A DNA stretch of 55,734 nucleotides from Phycisphaeraceae bacterium (GCA_029260655.1 JAJDCU010000057.1:1-55734), one strand, 5' to 3'. Counted from the stretch's first letter, positions 23,487 to 32,540 are shown. The notes: generated from the sequence alone by a model not told the origin. Numbers and translations are program-made.

Positions 23487-24521
23487 TCAGTTAGTTATCT
23501 CAGTAAGCAGTTGTCGCACGACCGCCAGGGGGTCTTCGGTTCCGCAGATCGCCGAACTGACCGCGATACCTTTAACCCCTACGCCGGTTAGCTCGCCGAG
23601 GTTTTCCGGGGTGATCCCACCTATGGCGAGGTGGGGGAGTTTGTTCCAGGCGAGGTATTCTTTGAGATATGCCGGGCCGGCGATGATGGGTTTGTGTTTG
23701 GTGGTGGTGGGGAACATCGGGCCGACGCCGCAGTAGTCGGCGCCGTCTTGCTGGGCCTGTTTGGCCTGGTCGAGGTTGCAAGTGCTGACACCGATGATGA
23801 GTTGTTTGCCGACGAGTTTGCGTGCCTCGGCGCAGGGCAGGTCTGTCTGGCCCAGGTGTACGCCGTCGGCGTCCCCGAGTAGCGCGACATCCGGGCGGTC
23901 GTTGATGATGACGCTGACACCATTGGGGCGGCACAGGGCGACGAGTTCGCGTGTGCGTGATAGCAGTTCGCCTGCGTCGAATTCTTTTTCTCGCAGCTGG
24001 ATACAGACGGCGCCGCCTTCGATCGCTGCCTTGGCGACGCGCATCCAGTCGCCGTCCGGGCAGAGGGATTCACTGATGAGGACGCAGAGGCGCCACTGCT
24101 TAGCTATGCCGGTTCCTAGCGCGGTGTTGAGTTGCTGCTCCAGGGCGTAGCCGCGGTAGCGTTGTGATTCAATAGTCTGCGCTAAGCCGCAAGCGGCGTC
24201 GCCGAGGGTTTTGCCGTACTCTTCGAGCGAGCGGAGGGCCTCGCTGAGCCGTTTTCCGGCGGCGGCGGCGGTGTCGGCTACGCCGCCGCGGGTCATCTCG
24301 CTTTCGGTGGTGATCTTTGTCCCGACATCCCCGGGCGTGTCGCGCCAGGCCGACAGGCCTTGGATCTTCGACAGTGCCTCGGCCAGGTCGTGGCGGAGTT
24401 GTTTCAGTTGGCGCGACAGGTCGTTGTCGTCGAGCACAAACCGCGCCGCATCCTCCATAACCCGCATCGCTTCACGGGCGCGGTTGGCGTTGGCGTCGAG
24501 GATGCGTTTGACGTCGGGCAT
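23487..24521 (-). CDS. thiE: Thiamine-phosphate synthase with N-terminal ThiE-associated domain
   Basis: Couples HMP-PP and the thiazole phosphate to thiamine phosphate in the cytoplasm. Seen: an N-terminal helical domain (about 1-125; RILDANANRAREAMRVMEDAARFVL, QLRHDLAEAL, SLEEYGKTLG) that many planctomycetes and others carry ahead of ThiE, then the ThiE barrel with CIQLREKEFDAGELLSRTREL, VIINDRPDVALLGDADGVHLGQTDLP, IIGVSTCNLDQAKQAQQDGADYCGVGPMFPTTTK and AIGGITPENLGEL. All the phosphate- and Mg-binding motifs look intact. ATG at 24521, one base after the stop codon of the LAB_N gene, so translation is probably coupled. Its place behind lipid-modification genes may be only operon convenience. 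Confidence 0.93.
   Translation of the reverse strand: MPDVKRILDANANRAREAMRVMEDAARFVLDDNDLSRQLKQLRHDLAEALSKIQGLSAWRDTPGDVGTKITTESEMTRGGVADTAAAAGKRLSEALRSLEEYGKTLGDAACGLAQTIESQRYRGYALEQQLNTALGTGIAKQWRLCVLISESLCPDGDWMRVAKAAIEGGAVCIQLREKEFDAGELLSRTRELVALCRPNGVSVIINDRPDVALLGDADGVHLGQTDLPCAEARKLVGKQLIIGVSTCNLDQAKQAQQDGADYCGVGPMFPTTTKHKPIIAGPAYLKEYLAWNKLPHLAIGGITPENLGELTGVGVKGIAVSSAICGTEDPLAVVRQLLTEITN
24181..24197. repeat. Short palindrome, copy 2 (inside thiE)
   Basis: Exact second copy of the 17-mer GCTAAGCCGCAAGCGGC found at 18773-18789. It lies inside the thiE coding region, where it encodes part of AACGLAQ on the minus strand. Confidence 0.6.
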
Positions 24522-24522
24522 C

Positions 24523-25092
24523 TCAGGCGTCTTTCTTTGCCCGCGGGTGGTAGATCATCCAGAGGTTTCGGCCGTAGATCAACCAGCCGGCGCCCTGGCC
24601 CAGGAACCCGACGATGTCTTTGCGCCAGATAAAGTAGGTGATCAGCATGGACGCGCCGATCAGGCTCATCCACCAGAACGCCGGGGGCACGACGGACTGT
24701 TGCAACTTTTCGCTGGCAAGCCACTGGACGATCATCCGGCCGGTGAACAGGACCTGCCCGAGCAGCCCCAGCACCACCCAGGCGATGCCGAAAGGCGTGG
24801 AGATGTTCAGCAGCCTGAAGGTGAACGACCGCGTGTCGTTTCTTTGAAGCAGAAGCAGGGCGTACTGCTCGGGTGTCATCCGCTGCGTCTCGCCGTCGAG
24901 GTAGGTGACGTGGTAGGTCGGTGAGGGGTTTTCGTCGTCTGTGGCGATAAGCCTGGTCGACTCGACCATGGCGGGTGTGTCGTGGATGGCGACGCCGGGC
25001 GACCACTGGTCCGGGCGCATTTGCCAGGAGAGGAACCCCACGCCCAGCACGGCGATCACGACGAAGCCGATGACCATGTAGCGGCGTTTCAC
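24523..25092 (-). CDS. LAB_N (lipid A biosynthesis N-terminal) domain membrane protein
   Basis: A 189-residue membrane protein. An N-terminal membrane helix (YMVIGFVVIAVLGVGFLSW) is followed by a roughly 65-residue extracytoplasmic part with a short domain (YHVTYLDGETQRMTPEQYALLLL) and then the LAB_N domain: GLLGQVLFTGRMIVQWLASEKLQQSVVPPAFWWMSLIGASMLITYFIWRKDIVGFLGQGAGWLIYGRNLWMIY, three helices. LAB_N proteins often accompany Arn-type lipid modification and are sometimes annotated as lipid-A-biosynthesis proteins without a proven reaction. GTG start at 25092 overlaps the TGA of the GT2 gene (25089-25091), consistent with translational coupling. The extra N-terminal domain is not usual for short LAB_N proteins. 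Confidence 0.85.
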   Translation of the reverse strand: MKRRYMVIGFVVIAVLGVGFLSWQMRPDQWSPGVAIHDTPAMVESTRLIATDDENPSPTYHVTYLDGETQRMTPEQYALLLLQRNDTRSFTFRLLNISTPFGIAWVVLGLLGQVLFTGRMIVQWLASEKLQQSVVPPAFWWMSLIGASMLITYFIWRKDIVGFLGQGAGWLIYGRNLWMIYHPRAKKDA

Positions 25093-25877
25093 AGCGTTCT
25101 CCGAGGTGTGTCATCGTTGCTAACAAGGTCTGTCGAGCAGTCTCGGTACCGGCGGATCATCCATCGCACGGCGAAGAGATCCAAGAGCCCGGCCGGGCCC
25201 CGGCTAAGCAGGCCCAAGCCGTACTTGGTCGAGCCCGCGTGCCGGGCTCGGTGGTTGACCGGGACCTGAACGATCTGCGCCCCGAGCATGCGTGCGTAAG
25301 CCGGCATGAACCGGTGCATGCCTTTGAATTGAAGGGGGAACTGTTTGGCGATCTCGGCGCGGACGACGCGGGCCGAGCAACCGGTGTCGTGGACCGGGTC
25401 ACCGAGGATCCACAGCCGGGCCTTTCGGCCGATCATGCTGCCGATCTTGCGTATCGCGTGGTCGTTGCGGTTGGCCGAACGGTCGCCCTGAACCATGTCG
25501 GCTTCACCTGAGTCGATCCGTGCAAGCATATTGGGCAGATCGGCGGGGTCGTTTTGCAAATCGGCGTCGAGGGTGGCGATGCACCGGCCACGGGCGGCCT
25601 GTATCCCGGCGTGCATCGCGGCGGATTGGCCGCGGGGCGCCGGCCGGTGCAGCACGCGCAGCCAGGGCCGATCGGCCTGCAGTTCCTTGAGGCGCGTCAG
25701 CGTCTGGTCGGTCGAGCCATCGTCAACGATGATCAGCTCGAAGTCGATCCGTGCATCGCTCATGGCCTTGCCGACCTGCTCGATCAGCGGGCGGACGTTG
25801 TCCTGCTCGTTGAGCGCGGGCACGATGATGGACAGCGCCGCGGTGGCGGGGGTTTGGATTGTGTTGGCGGTCGTCAT
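25089..25877 (-). CDS. Glycosyltransferase family 2 (polyprenyl-phosphate sugar transferase-like)
   Basis: A GT2 enzyme of the dolichyl-phosphate mannosyltransferase / ArnC type, expected to load a sugar onto undecaprenyl phosphate on the inner face of the cytoplasmic membrane. Seen: LSIIVPALNEQDNVRPLIEQV, the nucleotide-binding IIVDDGSTDQTLTRL, the metal site TLDADLQNDPADLPNM, and the later DTGCSARVVR and HRFMPAYARMLG. No C-terminal membrane helices are visible, unlike ArnC; the end (RMIRRYRDCSTDL) is short. ATG at 25877 is chosen because the GT2 fold starts about 15 residues later and it overlaps the upstream gene's stop by four bases (ATGA, 25874-25877). A longer start at 26000 would run deep into that gene. 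Confidence 0.88.
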   Translation of the reverse strand: MTTANTIQTPATAALSIIVPALNEQDNVRPLIEQVGKAMSDARIDFELIIVDDGSTDQTLTRLKELQADRPWLRVLHRPAPRGQSAAMHAGIQAARGRCIATLDADLQNDPADLPNMLARIDSGEADMVQGDRSANRNDHAIRKIGSMIGRKARLWILGDPVHDTGCSARVVRAEIAKQFPLQFKGMHRFMPAYARMLGAQIVQVPVNHRARHAGSTKYGLGLLSRGPAGLLDLFAVRWMIRRYRDCSTDLVSNDDTPRRTL

Positions 25878-27595
25878 GATTCGGCGGGCATCATAGCCGT
25901 TTGTTCGGCGGGTACCGGGTCCGGTGCGCTGGGCGGCGGATTCATCAGCGGCCCGCGTGTCAGGGGGATCAGGCTGACACTCATGAGAACGACGACCCAC
26001 ATCGACCAGCAGACCAGCGTCCTGCCGGGGTAGTGCCGCAAGGCGTAGCGCAGACTCAGCAGCCAGATCATCAGCAGGCTCGCGCCCATCCCAAGCCAGT
26101 AATACCAGGGCATCGTTGCGACGATCGGCCCGGTCAGCCTGCCTTGATCGACCAGGGGTGATTGGAAATACATGATCGCGGGCAACGCCAGCGAAGCGAG
26201 CCCAATCAGCACCAGATGCGGCCAGCGTGTGAAGCGCCAGATCCGGGCGTGCCGGGCCTCCGCGGACCGGTCACTGTAAAGCCGAAGTGACTGACCGATC
26301 AGGATCGCGGCGGCAGGCAGGACCGGCAGCAGCCCGCCGACGTGCCCGTCCACGGGCCCGGTGAGGACCATCAGCGACACGCAAAGGAACCACGCCCAGC
26401 CGATGAAGACTCGCCGACGCACGCCTGATGACGAGGCGCTGAACGGCTGCGCCAGCGACCCGATCAGCCAAAGGGTCCACGGCAGCACCAGGACCAGCAG
26501 CAGCAGGCCGCGGTCGACCACCGCCCGGCCCCATCCCGGGCCCGCCATACCCTCCGGCCACAAGGCGGCTACCCAGCGCTCCCAGATGTGCGTGTCCTGT
26601 CCGTGGACATACACCGCCCAGGGCATGACCATCAGGGCCGCGATGAAGATGGCGGCGATCAGGCCCAGAAGGTGGCTGATGCGATTGGGGCACATGATCG
26701 AGATAACCAGGATCGGGCCAAGCACGATCGGAATGGCGACGGGCCCGGCGGTCAGCACGGCCATCCCCAGGGCCGCGCCACAGACAAACCAGCCGATGCC
26801 CTGGCGGGGCAGTGACGGTGCCGGCCGTAACGGCCGAAGCGCCCACATCGCCGAGGCGATGCCCAGGGTTTCCAGCCCGACCATCGCGATCTGTGGCGTG
26901 CCCGACCGGGCGAAATACACCAAGGCAGGGCACGAGAGGCAGACCATAGCCGAGAAGCTGGCAGTGACCAGCCCCCCGACGGAGAAGCCGGCCCAGAACA
27001 CGGCCGCGAGGGTCAGCATCCCGAAGATCGCCGTGAGCAGCCGACCCTGGTAGAGCAAGTCTTTTTCCGTCACGGTCAGCGGGTCCAGCGACGCGAACGC
27101 CAGTTGATCCAGCCAGACAAACCCCGGGGGCTGGTCCAGTTGTGGTTGGCCCTGCGCGATCGGAGCCAGGGACTCCAGGGAGATATCCCCGTGGTACATC
27201 TCGAGGCGGTTACGCCAGGTTTCGACGGCGAGGGCGAGGTGGCCGGCTTCCGCGGGATCGGCCGATTGCGCCCGCCCAAGGTTCGTGAAGATCGGCACGG
27301 CACTGATCGCCAGCAGGGCCACCAGGATCAGCCACGCCATGGGCCGGTCGGGCCCCGATGTCGACGCGGCCTTGCCCGGGGTCTGCCCGGGACCGGCGAC
27401 GGCGGGTGCGACGGGGACGGGTGGCGGCGTGTGCGCCGAGGCCGGGGGCGGATGCGGGGTTTGACCACCGGCCCCATGACCACTGGGGGGGGCACTATTG
27501 TCCGTCGTCTGAGGGTCCTGAACATGCCCAGCCCGGGAGTCTGGTTCGACCGAGCCGGTCGGCGGTTTCCCGGGGTTTTCTGGTGGTGTGGGCAT
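25874..27595 (-). CDS. ArnT/PMT-like glycosyltransferase (GT83/GT39 type)
   Basis: A polytopic membrane transferase that takes a sugar from a polyprenyl-phosphate carrier on the outer face of the inner membrane. Seen: a long Pro/Gly/His-rich disordered N-terminus (about 90 residues), then AWLILVALLAISAVPIFTNLGRAQ and the catalytic-loop region SADPAEAGHLALAVETWRNRLEMYHGD, where ArnT/PMT members have an acidic residue pair after the first helix, followed by VWLDQLAFASLD and about ten further helices. Segments such as ALVYFARSGTPQIAM match ArnT-like proteins. The ATG at 27595 is preferred over a GTG at 27643. It overlaps the GT2 gene by four bases, forming an ArnT/ArnC-like donor and acceptor pair. 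The acceptor need not be lipid A. Confidence 0.83.
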   Translation of the reverse strand: MPTPPENPGKPPTGSVEPDSRAGHVQDPQTTDNSAPPSGHGAGGQTPHPPPASAHTPPPVPVAPAVAGPGQTPGKAASTSGPDRPMAWLILVALLAISAVPIFTNLGRAQSADPAEAGHLALAVETWRNRLEMYHGDISLESLAPIAQGQPQLDQPPGFVWLDQLAFASLDPLTVTEKDLLYQGRLLTAIFGMLTLAAVFWAGFSVGGLVTASFSAMVCLSCPALVYFARSGTPQIAMVGLETLGIASAMWALRPLRPAPSLPRQGIGWFVCGAALGMAVLTAGPVAIPIVLGPILVISIMCPNRISHLLGLIAAIFIAALMVMPWAVYVHGQDTHIWERWVAALWPEGMAGPGWGRAVVDRGLLLLVLVLPWTLWLIGSLAQPFSASSSGVRRRVFIGWAWFLCVSLMVLTGPVDGHVGGLLPVLPAAAILIGQSLRLYSDRSAEARHARIWRFTRWPHLVLIGLASLALPAIMYFQSPLVDQGRLTGPIVATMPWYYWLGMGASLLMIWLLSLRYALRHYPGRTLVCWSMWVVVLMSVSLIPLTRGPLMNPPPSAPDPVPAEQTAMMPAES

Positions 27596-27704
27596 CGGGG
27601 CAAGGGTCCAGTGGTGATACCGGCTGATCGCACCGGACCACACATTCTAATGGGCCAGGAAGATGGGTGCGAGTAGGCTTGGATGGGCTCATCGGCTGGT
27701 TCGA

Positions 27705-30008
27705 TCAGGCCCGTGGCGGTCCTGACAGGGCCTTTTCCAGTTGGCGGAGGTAGACCTTGGCCCGTCGGCGCTGCTGTTCATCCAGCGTGTGCAGCCCGAA
27801 ACGGACCCGGTAGAACAGGTCGGTAAGGGTCACGGCGGGGTCCATCCGGCCGGGCAGGTTCCGCGCCAGATCCTCGGCGTATGACCGCGGGCTCTGCCAG
27901 CTGGGCCTGATGTAGCCGTGGCGTCTGAGCAGCGCGGTCATATCCATATAAAAAGCCAGATGCTTGGCGAGGGCCCGCTGGTGGACCGGCGGCAGGGCGG
28001 CGAGTTTCAGGGCCGTCATCCGCCTGCGACGGATGACGACCAGGCGGATCAGGAAGACGCTGACGACCGCCACAAACACCACCGTGCCGACAGCTTTGGC
28101 GGTATTGGTTTTATCCAGTTGCCAGGCCATGGGCAGCAGCCGGACGAAGGTGACGATCTGCCCAAGCCAGGCTTTGTCATCGCGGACGGATTTGGCCAGC
28201 TTGGCGTTGAGCCCTGACAGCAGGGCCCTGCGAGCCCCGACGTCGTATGCCACGATCGACCGGATCCAGCCGAACTCGAGGTGTTCATAGGCCTCGCGGA
28301 GAGAGGTCATCCACGTGCGCTGCTGGCGAGCCTGACGGTCGATCTCCGCGGCCGGGGTCGCGTCGTAACTGCGCCAGCCCGAGCCCGAGCCGAGGTTGAC
28401 CTCGGTCCAGGCGTGGGCGTCGCTCTGGCGAACGATGTAGTAGCCGCCGATCTGGTTGAACTCGCTTGCGCGGAACCCGGTGACGATCCGTGCCTGCATG
28501 CCGATCGACCGGGTCATCGCCGCCAGGGAGGAGGCGAACAGCTCGCAGTGTCCGCTGCGTGAGCCGAAAAGGAACTCGATGATCGGCTCGGCTTCGGGAT
28601 CGGCCCTGCGGCTGTCCATCGTGTAGTTGCAGGTGCTGCGGAGGTGGTCGGCCAACACCTCGGCGATCCGGGCGTCGGCGGGGTCGTACTTGGCGAAGGG
28701 GTCACGGCTCATACCCAGCTCGGACAACACGCCCAGGGTGTAGCTTCTGATCCGTGGGCCTTGCACCGGCCAACCCCTGGCGTATTGGTCCTGGTCGAAA
28801 GTGACCATGTTGGGCTGGAGCATCATCGGTTCATTGAAAGCGGGCTGCTCCAGGTCCGTGTATCGCCTGTCCAGGTCCCGGATGTTAAACAGGGGCCAGC
28901 GGAGGGTGTAGATCAGCGCACTCAAGACCGGTCCGCTGGACGATAACTGTCGGTCCCTGGGGCTGAACACGGCCGAGGAGATGCCGTCGCTTTGGAAGTG
29001 CGTCATCGGCAGGTAGGTGAACAGGTTGCGGTGGTTGATCTGCCTGAGGGTGATGTATGCGTGAACGATCGGGACATTTTGGGGCAGGTGCGCCAGGGTC
29101 AGTCCCCGCTTGTTGACCCGCAGCCGGCGGTCGGTGCTGACCGCTTCGGGGCTGCGTTTCCAGGTGTGTGTGAAAGGGTCGTAGGTGTCCAGCGCCGCGC
29201 CGCGCATCAGCCAGGAACGGCTGCTGATCGGTTCGCCGTGCAGCTCGACCCGCAGGTTCATCACCGGCACGTGGCTGCCGCCTGCGATCGGCTTGCCATC
29301 GAGTCTGACCTGCGGATTGAAACCCACATGCTTGGGGCTCAGACCTTCGCCGGTGTCACCCAGCAGAGACGATTCAATAGACCGGGGCATCGCGATGAAC
29401 ACAGCCACCGCCAGCGCCGCGCAGATCACGGCGATCATCGTGGTTGCGCTGCGGAACTGCCACCGGTAGCCTCGGCCGACCACGGGGTCGGGCCTGCCGA
29501 CCCGGCGTTGATCCGATGCCGCCGATCGGTTCGCCTCGTACACCCGGTCGCTGCTGCTCTTGAGTTGGAACGTCAGAAAGGTCAGCAGCGCCAGCACACA
29601 GTAGACCCCCAGCAGGGCCCCGTAGATGATCGACACGCTCAGCACGCTGGCACCGATCATTTGAAGGAGGCTGAGCATCAGCAGTTGGCCGTACTCCCGG
29701 TTGGTTTTTCGCGCATACAGCAGCAAGATCTGCAGCCACATGGTGAAGTGGCCCATCGTGATGATGATGTTGTGCGGACCGCTAAACCACTCGGACACCC
29801 ACCACGCCAGCGTGCCCAGGGCCGCGAGGTTGATCGCCCACCGAGGCAGGGGCCTGCCCCACGGGCCATCCGTGATGTAACGCGACAACACCACCAGCGA
29901 TCCGGCGACCAGCAGCATCCCCGGGTTCGCCTCGGCGAAGCAGAACGTCACGATCCCCAGGAGGATCTGGTAGAACGCGATGCGGCTGAATGTCTGAGAA
30001 AGATCCAT
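27705..30008 (-). CDS. TgpA-like transglutaminase-domain membrane protein
   Basis: A membrane protein of the DUF3488/transglutaminase family (TgpA type). Seen: about six N-terminal membrane helices (for example FSRIAFYQILLGIVTFCFAE, LMLSLLQMIGASVLSVSIIYGALLGVYC), an extracytoplasmic transglutaminase core with Cys488 in SGHCELFASSLAAMTRSIGM, His532 in QSDAHAWTEVN and the Asp of WRSYDATPAA forming the triad, a further membrane helix (AVGTVVFVAVVSVFLIRLVVI), and a cytosolic DUF4129-like C-terminus. ATG at 30008. It follows the DUF58 gene by 20 bp, the pairing usual for this family; a MoxR ATPase, the third usual partner, is not in the window. Confidence 0.9.
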   Translation of the reverse strand: MDLSQTFSRIAFYQILLGIVTFCFAEANPGMLLVAGSLVVLSRYITDGPWGRPLPRWAINLAALGTLAWWVSEWFSGPHNIIITMGHFTMWLQILLLYARKTNREYGQLLMLSLLQMIGASVLSVSIIYGALLGVYCVLALLTFLTFQLKSSSDRVYEANRSAASDQRRVGRPDPVVGRGYRWQFRSATTMIAVICAALAVAVFIAMPRSIESSLLGDTGEGLSPKHVGFNPQVRLDGKPIAGGSHVPVMNLRVELHGEPISSRSWLMRGAALDTYDPFTHTWKRSPEAVSTDRRLRVNKRGLTLAHLPQNVPIVHAYITLRQINHRNLFTYLPMTHFQSDGISSAVFSPRDRQLSSSGPVLSALIYTLRWPLFNIRDLDRRYTDLEQPAFNEPMMLQPNMVTFDQDQYARGWPVQGPRIRSYTLGVLSELGMSRDPFAKYDPADARIAEVLADHLRSTCNYTMDSRRADPEAEPIIEFLFGSRSGHCELFASSLAAMTRSIGMQARIVTGFRASEFNQIGGYYIVRQSDAHAWTEVNLGSGSGWRSYDATPAAEIDRQARQQRTWMTSLREAYEHLEFGWIRSIVAYDVGARRALLSGLNAKLAKSVRDDKAWLGQIVTFVRLLPMAWQLDKTNTAKAVGTVVFVAVVSVFLIRLVVIRRRRMTALKLAALPPVHQRALAKHLAFYMDMTALLRRHGYIRPSWQSPRSYAEDLARNLPGRMDPAVTLTDLFYRVRFGLHTLDEQQRRRAKVYLRQLEKALSGPPRA

Positions 30009-30027
30009 AGGATTGACGGCCTCGCGG

Positions 30028-31248
30028 TCATGTGTGAGCGGCTCCGACTGGTGCGCCGCCGCGCCTGGCCGACTTGTCTGCCTCGCCTGGCGTGTGCCTG
30101 GATGCGCGATCACCTCGGCCGAGGTAGGTGATACTCGCCGAGGGGCCCGGGCGGTTTGGTGGCGGGGGCCACTGGGGCCGGACGACGACGGTCGGGGGCG
30201 CGGGCAAGGGCTGGGAGGCGCTCGATGTCGGGTCCGGTGTCAGCCGCGCCAGGCTGTCCAGCAGGCGCTGGCGGTGCGCCAGGCTGTTGTGCATCGGCAA
30301 CACAGGGCTGTCCGCACCGGCTACCGCGAGCCCGACATGGATGCCGTGCAGGTACGCCTCACGGATCAGCGACCCGGTGAGGTTGATCGCCTCTTCCTGT
30401 GCATCGAGCCATCCGTCGCCCGGCGGCTGCGCCGGATCGGACGTGTCTTGTGCCTCCCCGCGCAGGTCCAGCAGGACCATCATCCTCGGCGTCCTGGGGC
30501 GGGTCATCTCGCGTGACACCAGGTCCGACCCGCGGGCCGAGTGCTTCCAATCGATCAGCCGGTAACTGTCGCCCGGGCGGTACGGCCTAAGCCCGAAGAA
30601 CTCATCCATCCCGCCGCCGCGGTCGGCGTGCTTGTTGCTGATGACTTGGGTGTTGGATAGCGACAGCGCGGTCTGGCGGTTTAGTCGGCGAAGCGGTGGG
30701 TAGATCAGTGTTTGTCCGGCCTGGGTAAACTCGATCGCCTTGTTTAGGATGCCGAAGGGGAAACTACTTCGGACGATGACCCGCTCAAACTCCAGGGCCC
30801 CGCGCCGCACGGGCCAGCAGGGGGCTTCCGCCTGGACCGATTGGTTTGGCCCCAGGTGCAGGACCCACCCAAACGGCCGGCCCTTGAGCCTCGGCGGGTG
30901 TTCGGCGAATGGCCCGCAACGACGCCAGCCGCGGCGGCCCTTGCCCCACGTCTCGATGATCTCCACGCTGAACAGCGCCAGCCGGGATCGATTGACCAGG
31001 TGATAACGCAGCACCAACGGCTCGCCCGCCACCCCGCGCGTCGGCGCCAGGCGGTGAACCTCGATCCCCCTTAACGAAACCCCAGTGACCAGCAACGACA
31101 CCACCAGCGCACCGGCCACCAACCCAAACGCCCAAAACAACAGATTCGCCTGGGTGTAGACCGCGGCGATCAGGATCAACGCCGTGACTACAAAGTAGGC
31201 CAGGCTGCCCGAACCGAACTGGATACGGCTTCGTGACCTCTCCATCAT
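30028..31248 (-). CDS. DUF58 domain membrane protein
   Basis: A DUF58 protein of 406 residues: two N-terminal membrane helices (YFVVTALILIAAVYTQANLLFWAFGLVAGALVVSLLVTGV), a beta-rich extracytoplasmic-type domain, and the DUF58 core FFGLRPYRPGDSYRLIDWKHSARGSDLVSREMTRPR followed by a von Willebrand A-like strand MMVLLDLRG. The region after about residue 330 is Pro/Ser-rich and probably disordered. DUF58 genes commonly sit between a MoxR ATPase and a TgpA-type transglutaminase; here the latter follows 20 bp downstream. Their shared role is not settled. ATG at 31248 (a second ATG immediately follows). Confidence 0.88.
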   Translation of the reverse strand: MMERSRSRIQFGSGSLAYFVVTALILIAAVYTQANLLFWAFGLVAGALVVSLLVTGVSLRGIEVHRLAPTRGVAGEPLVLRYHLVNRSRLALFSVEIIETWGKGRRGWRRCGPFAEHPPRLKGRPFGWVLHLGPNQSVQAEAPCWPVRRGALEFERVIVRSSFPFGILNKAIEFTQAGQTLIYPPLRRLNRQTALSLSNTQVISNKHADRGGGMDEFFGLRPYRPGDSYRLIDWKHSARGSDLVSREMTRPRTPRMMVLLDLRGEAQDTSDPAQPPGDGWLDAQEEAINLTGSLIREAYLHGIHVGLAVAGADSPVLPMHNSLAHRQRLLDSLARLTPDPTSSASQPLPAPPTVVVRPQWPPPPNRPGPSASITYLGRGDRASRHTPGEADKSARRGGAPVGAAHT

Positions 31249-31324
31249 GCCTCCCCAGGCGGGCCTCCTTGCCGGTGACTTGGCCGATCAATCATGCCGG
31301 GTGAACGCGGCCGCTGTGACGGCT

Positions 31325-31816
31325 TTACCGCAGATAGGGCTCGCTCATTTCCAGGGTCTCCTCGACGATATCCTGCGGGTCGGGCTGGTAGAGGTCCTCG
31401 CCGTTGACCAGCGTGATCAGCAGCCGCTTGTTCGGGCCGGGTATCCGCAGGTCCTGCACCGCCGAGTTGAAGCCCGATCGTCTGATCAGCACGCGGATGT
31501 CGTACTCCAGGAACCCCGCGCCGGGTTCATCCACCGGGACGCTGAACCGCCCGTCCACGTCCGAGATACCCCGTGGCAGTGACTTGCGTGAAAGCTTGTC
31601 AGGGTCGATCACGATATCGACCGACGCCATCGGTAGCGCGTCCCCTTCGGACAGGCGCGGGTCGGTCTCATCGACGACCAGGACTGTCGAACTTGGGCCC
31701 TCGATCACCACGCCCTGTAATTGATAGCTGTGGCAGCCGACCAGACAAAGCGCCGCCAACATCAGCATCGGCTTGCATACGTTGTGTGATTTGCCGGTCA
31801 ATGCGGTTGGCCTCAT
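31325..31816 (-). CDS. Lipoprotein with carboxypeptidase-regulatory-like domain
   Basis: A small lipoprotein. Seen: a hydrophobic signal ending in the lipobox LVGC (LMLAALCLVGCHSY), then a short beta-rich domain with VDIVIDPDKLSRKSLPRGISDVDGRFSVPVDEPGAGFLEYDIRVLIRRSGF, the GxFxxPV...GxxxYxIxVxxxGY-like pattern of CarboxypepD_reg proteins. The ATG at 31816 gives a 28-residue leader; ATG at 31768 and GTG at 31837 are alternatives. It lies 76 bp upstream of the DUF58 gene on the same strand and 73 bp downstream of scpB. It is likely anchored in a membrane, but its partner is unknown. Confidence 0.72.
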   Translation of the reverse strand: MRPTALTGKSHNVCKPMLMLAALCLVGCHSYQLQGVVIEGPSSTVLVVDETDPRLSEGDALPMASVDIVIDPDKLSRKSLPRGISDVDGRFSVPVDEPGAGFLEYDIRVLIRRSGFNSAVQDLRIPGPNKRLLITLVNGEDLYQPDPQDIVEETLEMSEPYLR

Positions 31817-31889
31817 CTGCTGGCTTAGGTAGGTCACATCCCGCGGCGCTCAAACGTCCGCCGTGGATGGCTGTGGGTTTGCGCCCGGG

Positions 31890-32540
31890 TCACAGGCCGC
31901 CGGGCTTGGACTTCTCGACCTTAGGCAGGTCCTTGAGGTTTGACAGCCCAAAGACTTCCAGGAACCCCTTGGTCGTGCCGTACAACATCGGCCGACCGAT
32001 CTCCTCGGCCCGGCCGACGATCTTGACCATGTGACGGTCCATCAGGCTGCGTAACACCTCGCCGCAGGCCACCCCGCGGATGTTCTCGATCTGCGCCCGC
32101 ATGATCGGCTGCTGGTACGCCACGATCGCCAGCGTTTCCATCGCCGCCGGGCTCAGCCGGGTTTGTGTTCGGCTCTTGTGCAGCTCGGACAACACATCCG
32201 CGTACTTCGGCAGCGTCAGGACCTGCAAACCCCCGGCGACCTTCTCGATCCGGAAGCTCCGCCCGGTTTCTTCGTAGACCTTGTTCAGCCCGTCGGCCGC
32301 GTCCTGGATTGTCTTGATGGCAAATCCGCCCAGCAGCTCGCCGAGCTTCGCCGAGGTCATCGGCCGATCGGTTGTCAATAGCGACGCCTCGACCTTCAAC
32401 GCAAGCTCATCCGCCTGCTCCTGGCTCAACGGCGCGTCGTTTTGCCCGTCCGCCTCGACGGCCGGCTCCTGGGCCTTCTCTACCGGCTGCGCCGCCTGCG
32501 CGTCGGGCCCATCCTCGGTGACTTGCTGGGTGTCGGTCAT
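31890..32540 (-). CDS. scpB: Segregation and condensation protein B
   Basis: ScpB joins ScpA and SMC in the condensin that compacts the chromosome. Seen: after a 60-residue acidic, Gln/Ala-rich N-terminus, two winged-helix domains: ALKVEASLLTTDRPMTSAKLGELLG and IQDAADGLNKVYEETGRSFRIEKVAGGLQVLTLPKYADVL, then the diagnostic RLSPAAMETLAIVAYQQPIMRAQIENIRGVACGEVLRSLMDRHMVKIVGRAEEIGRPMLYGTTKGFLEVFGLSNLKDLPKV. The ATG at 32540 is preferred to the ATG six codons earlier. No scpA is visible in the window. Its C-terminus is short (SKPGGL). Confidence 0.94.
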   Translation of the reverse strand: MTDTQQVTEDGPDAQAAQPVEKAQEPAVEADGQNDAPLSQEQADELALKVEASLLTTDRPMTSAKLGELLGGFAIKTIQDAADGLNKVYEETGRSFRIEKVAGGLQVLTLPKYADVLSELHKSRTQTRLSPAAMETLAIVAYQQPIMRAQIENIRGVACGEVLRSLMDRHMVKIVGRAEEIGRPMLYGTTKGFLEVFGLSNLKDLPKVEKSKPGGL

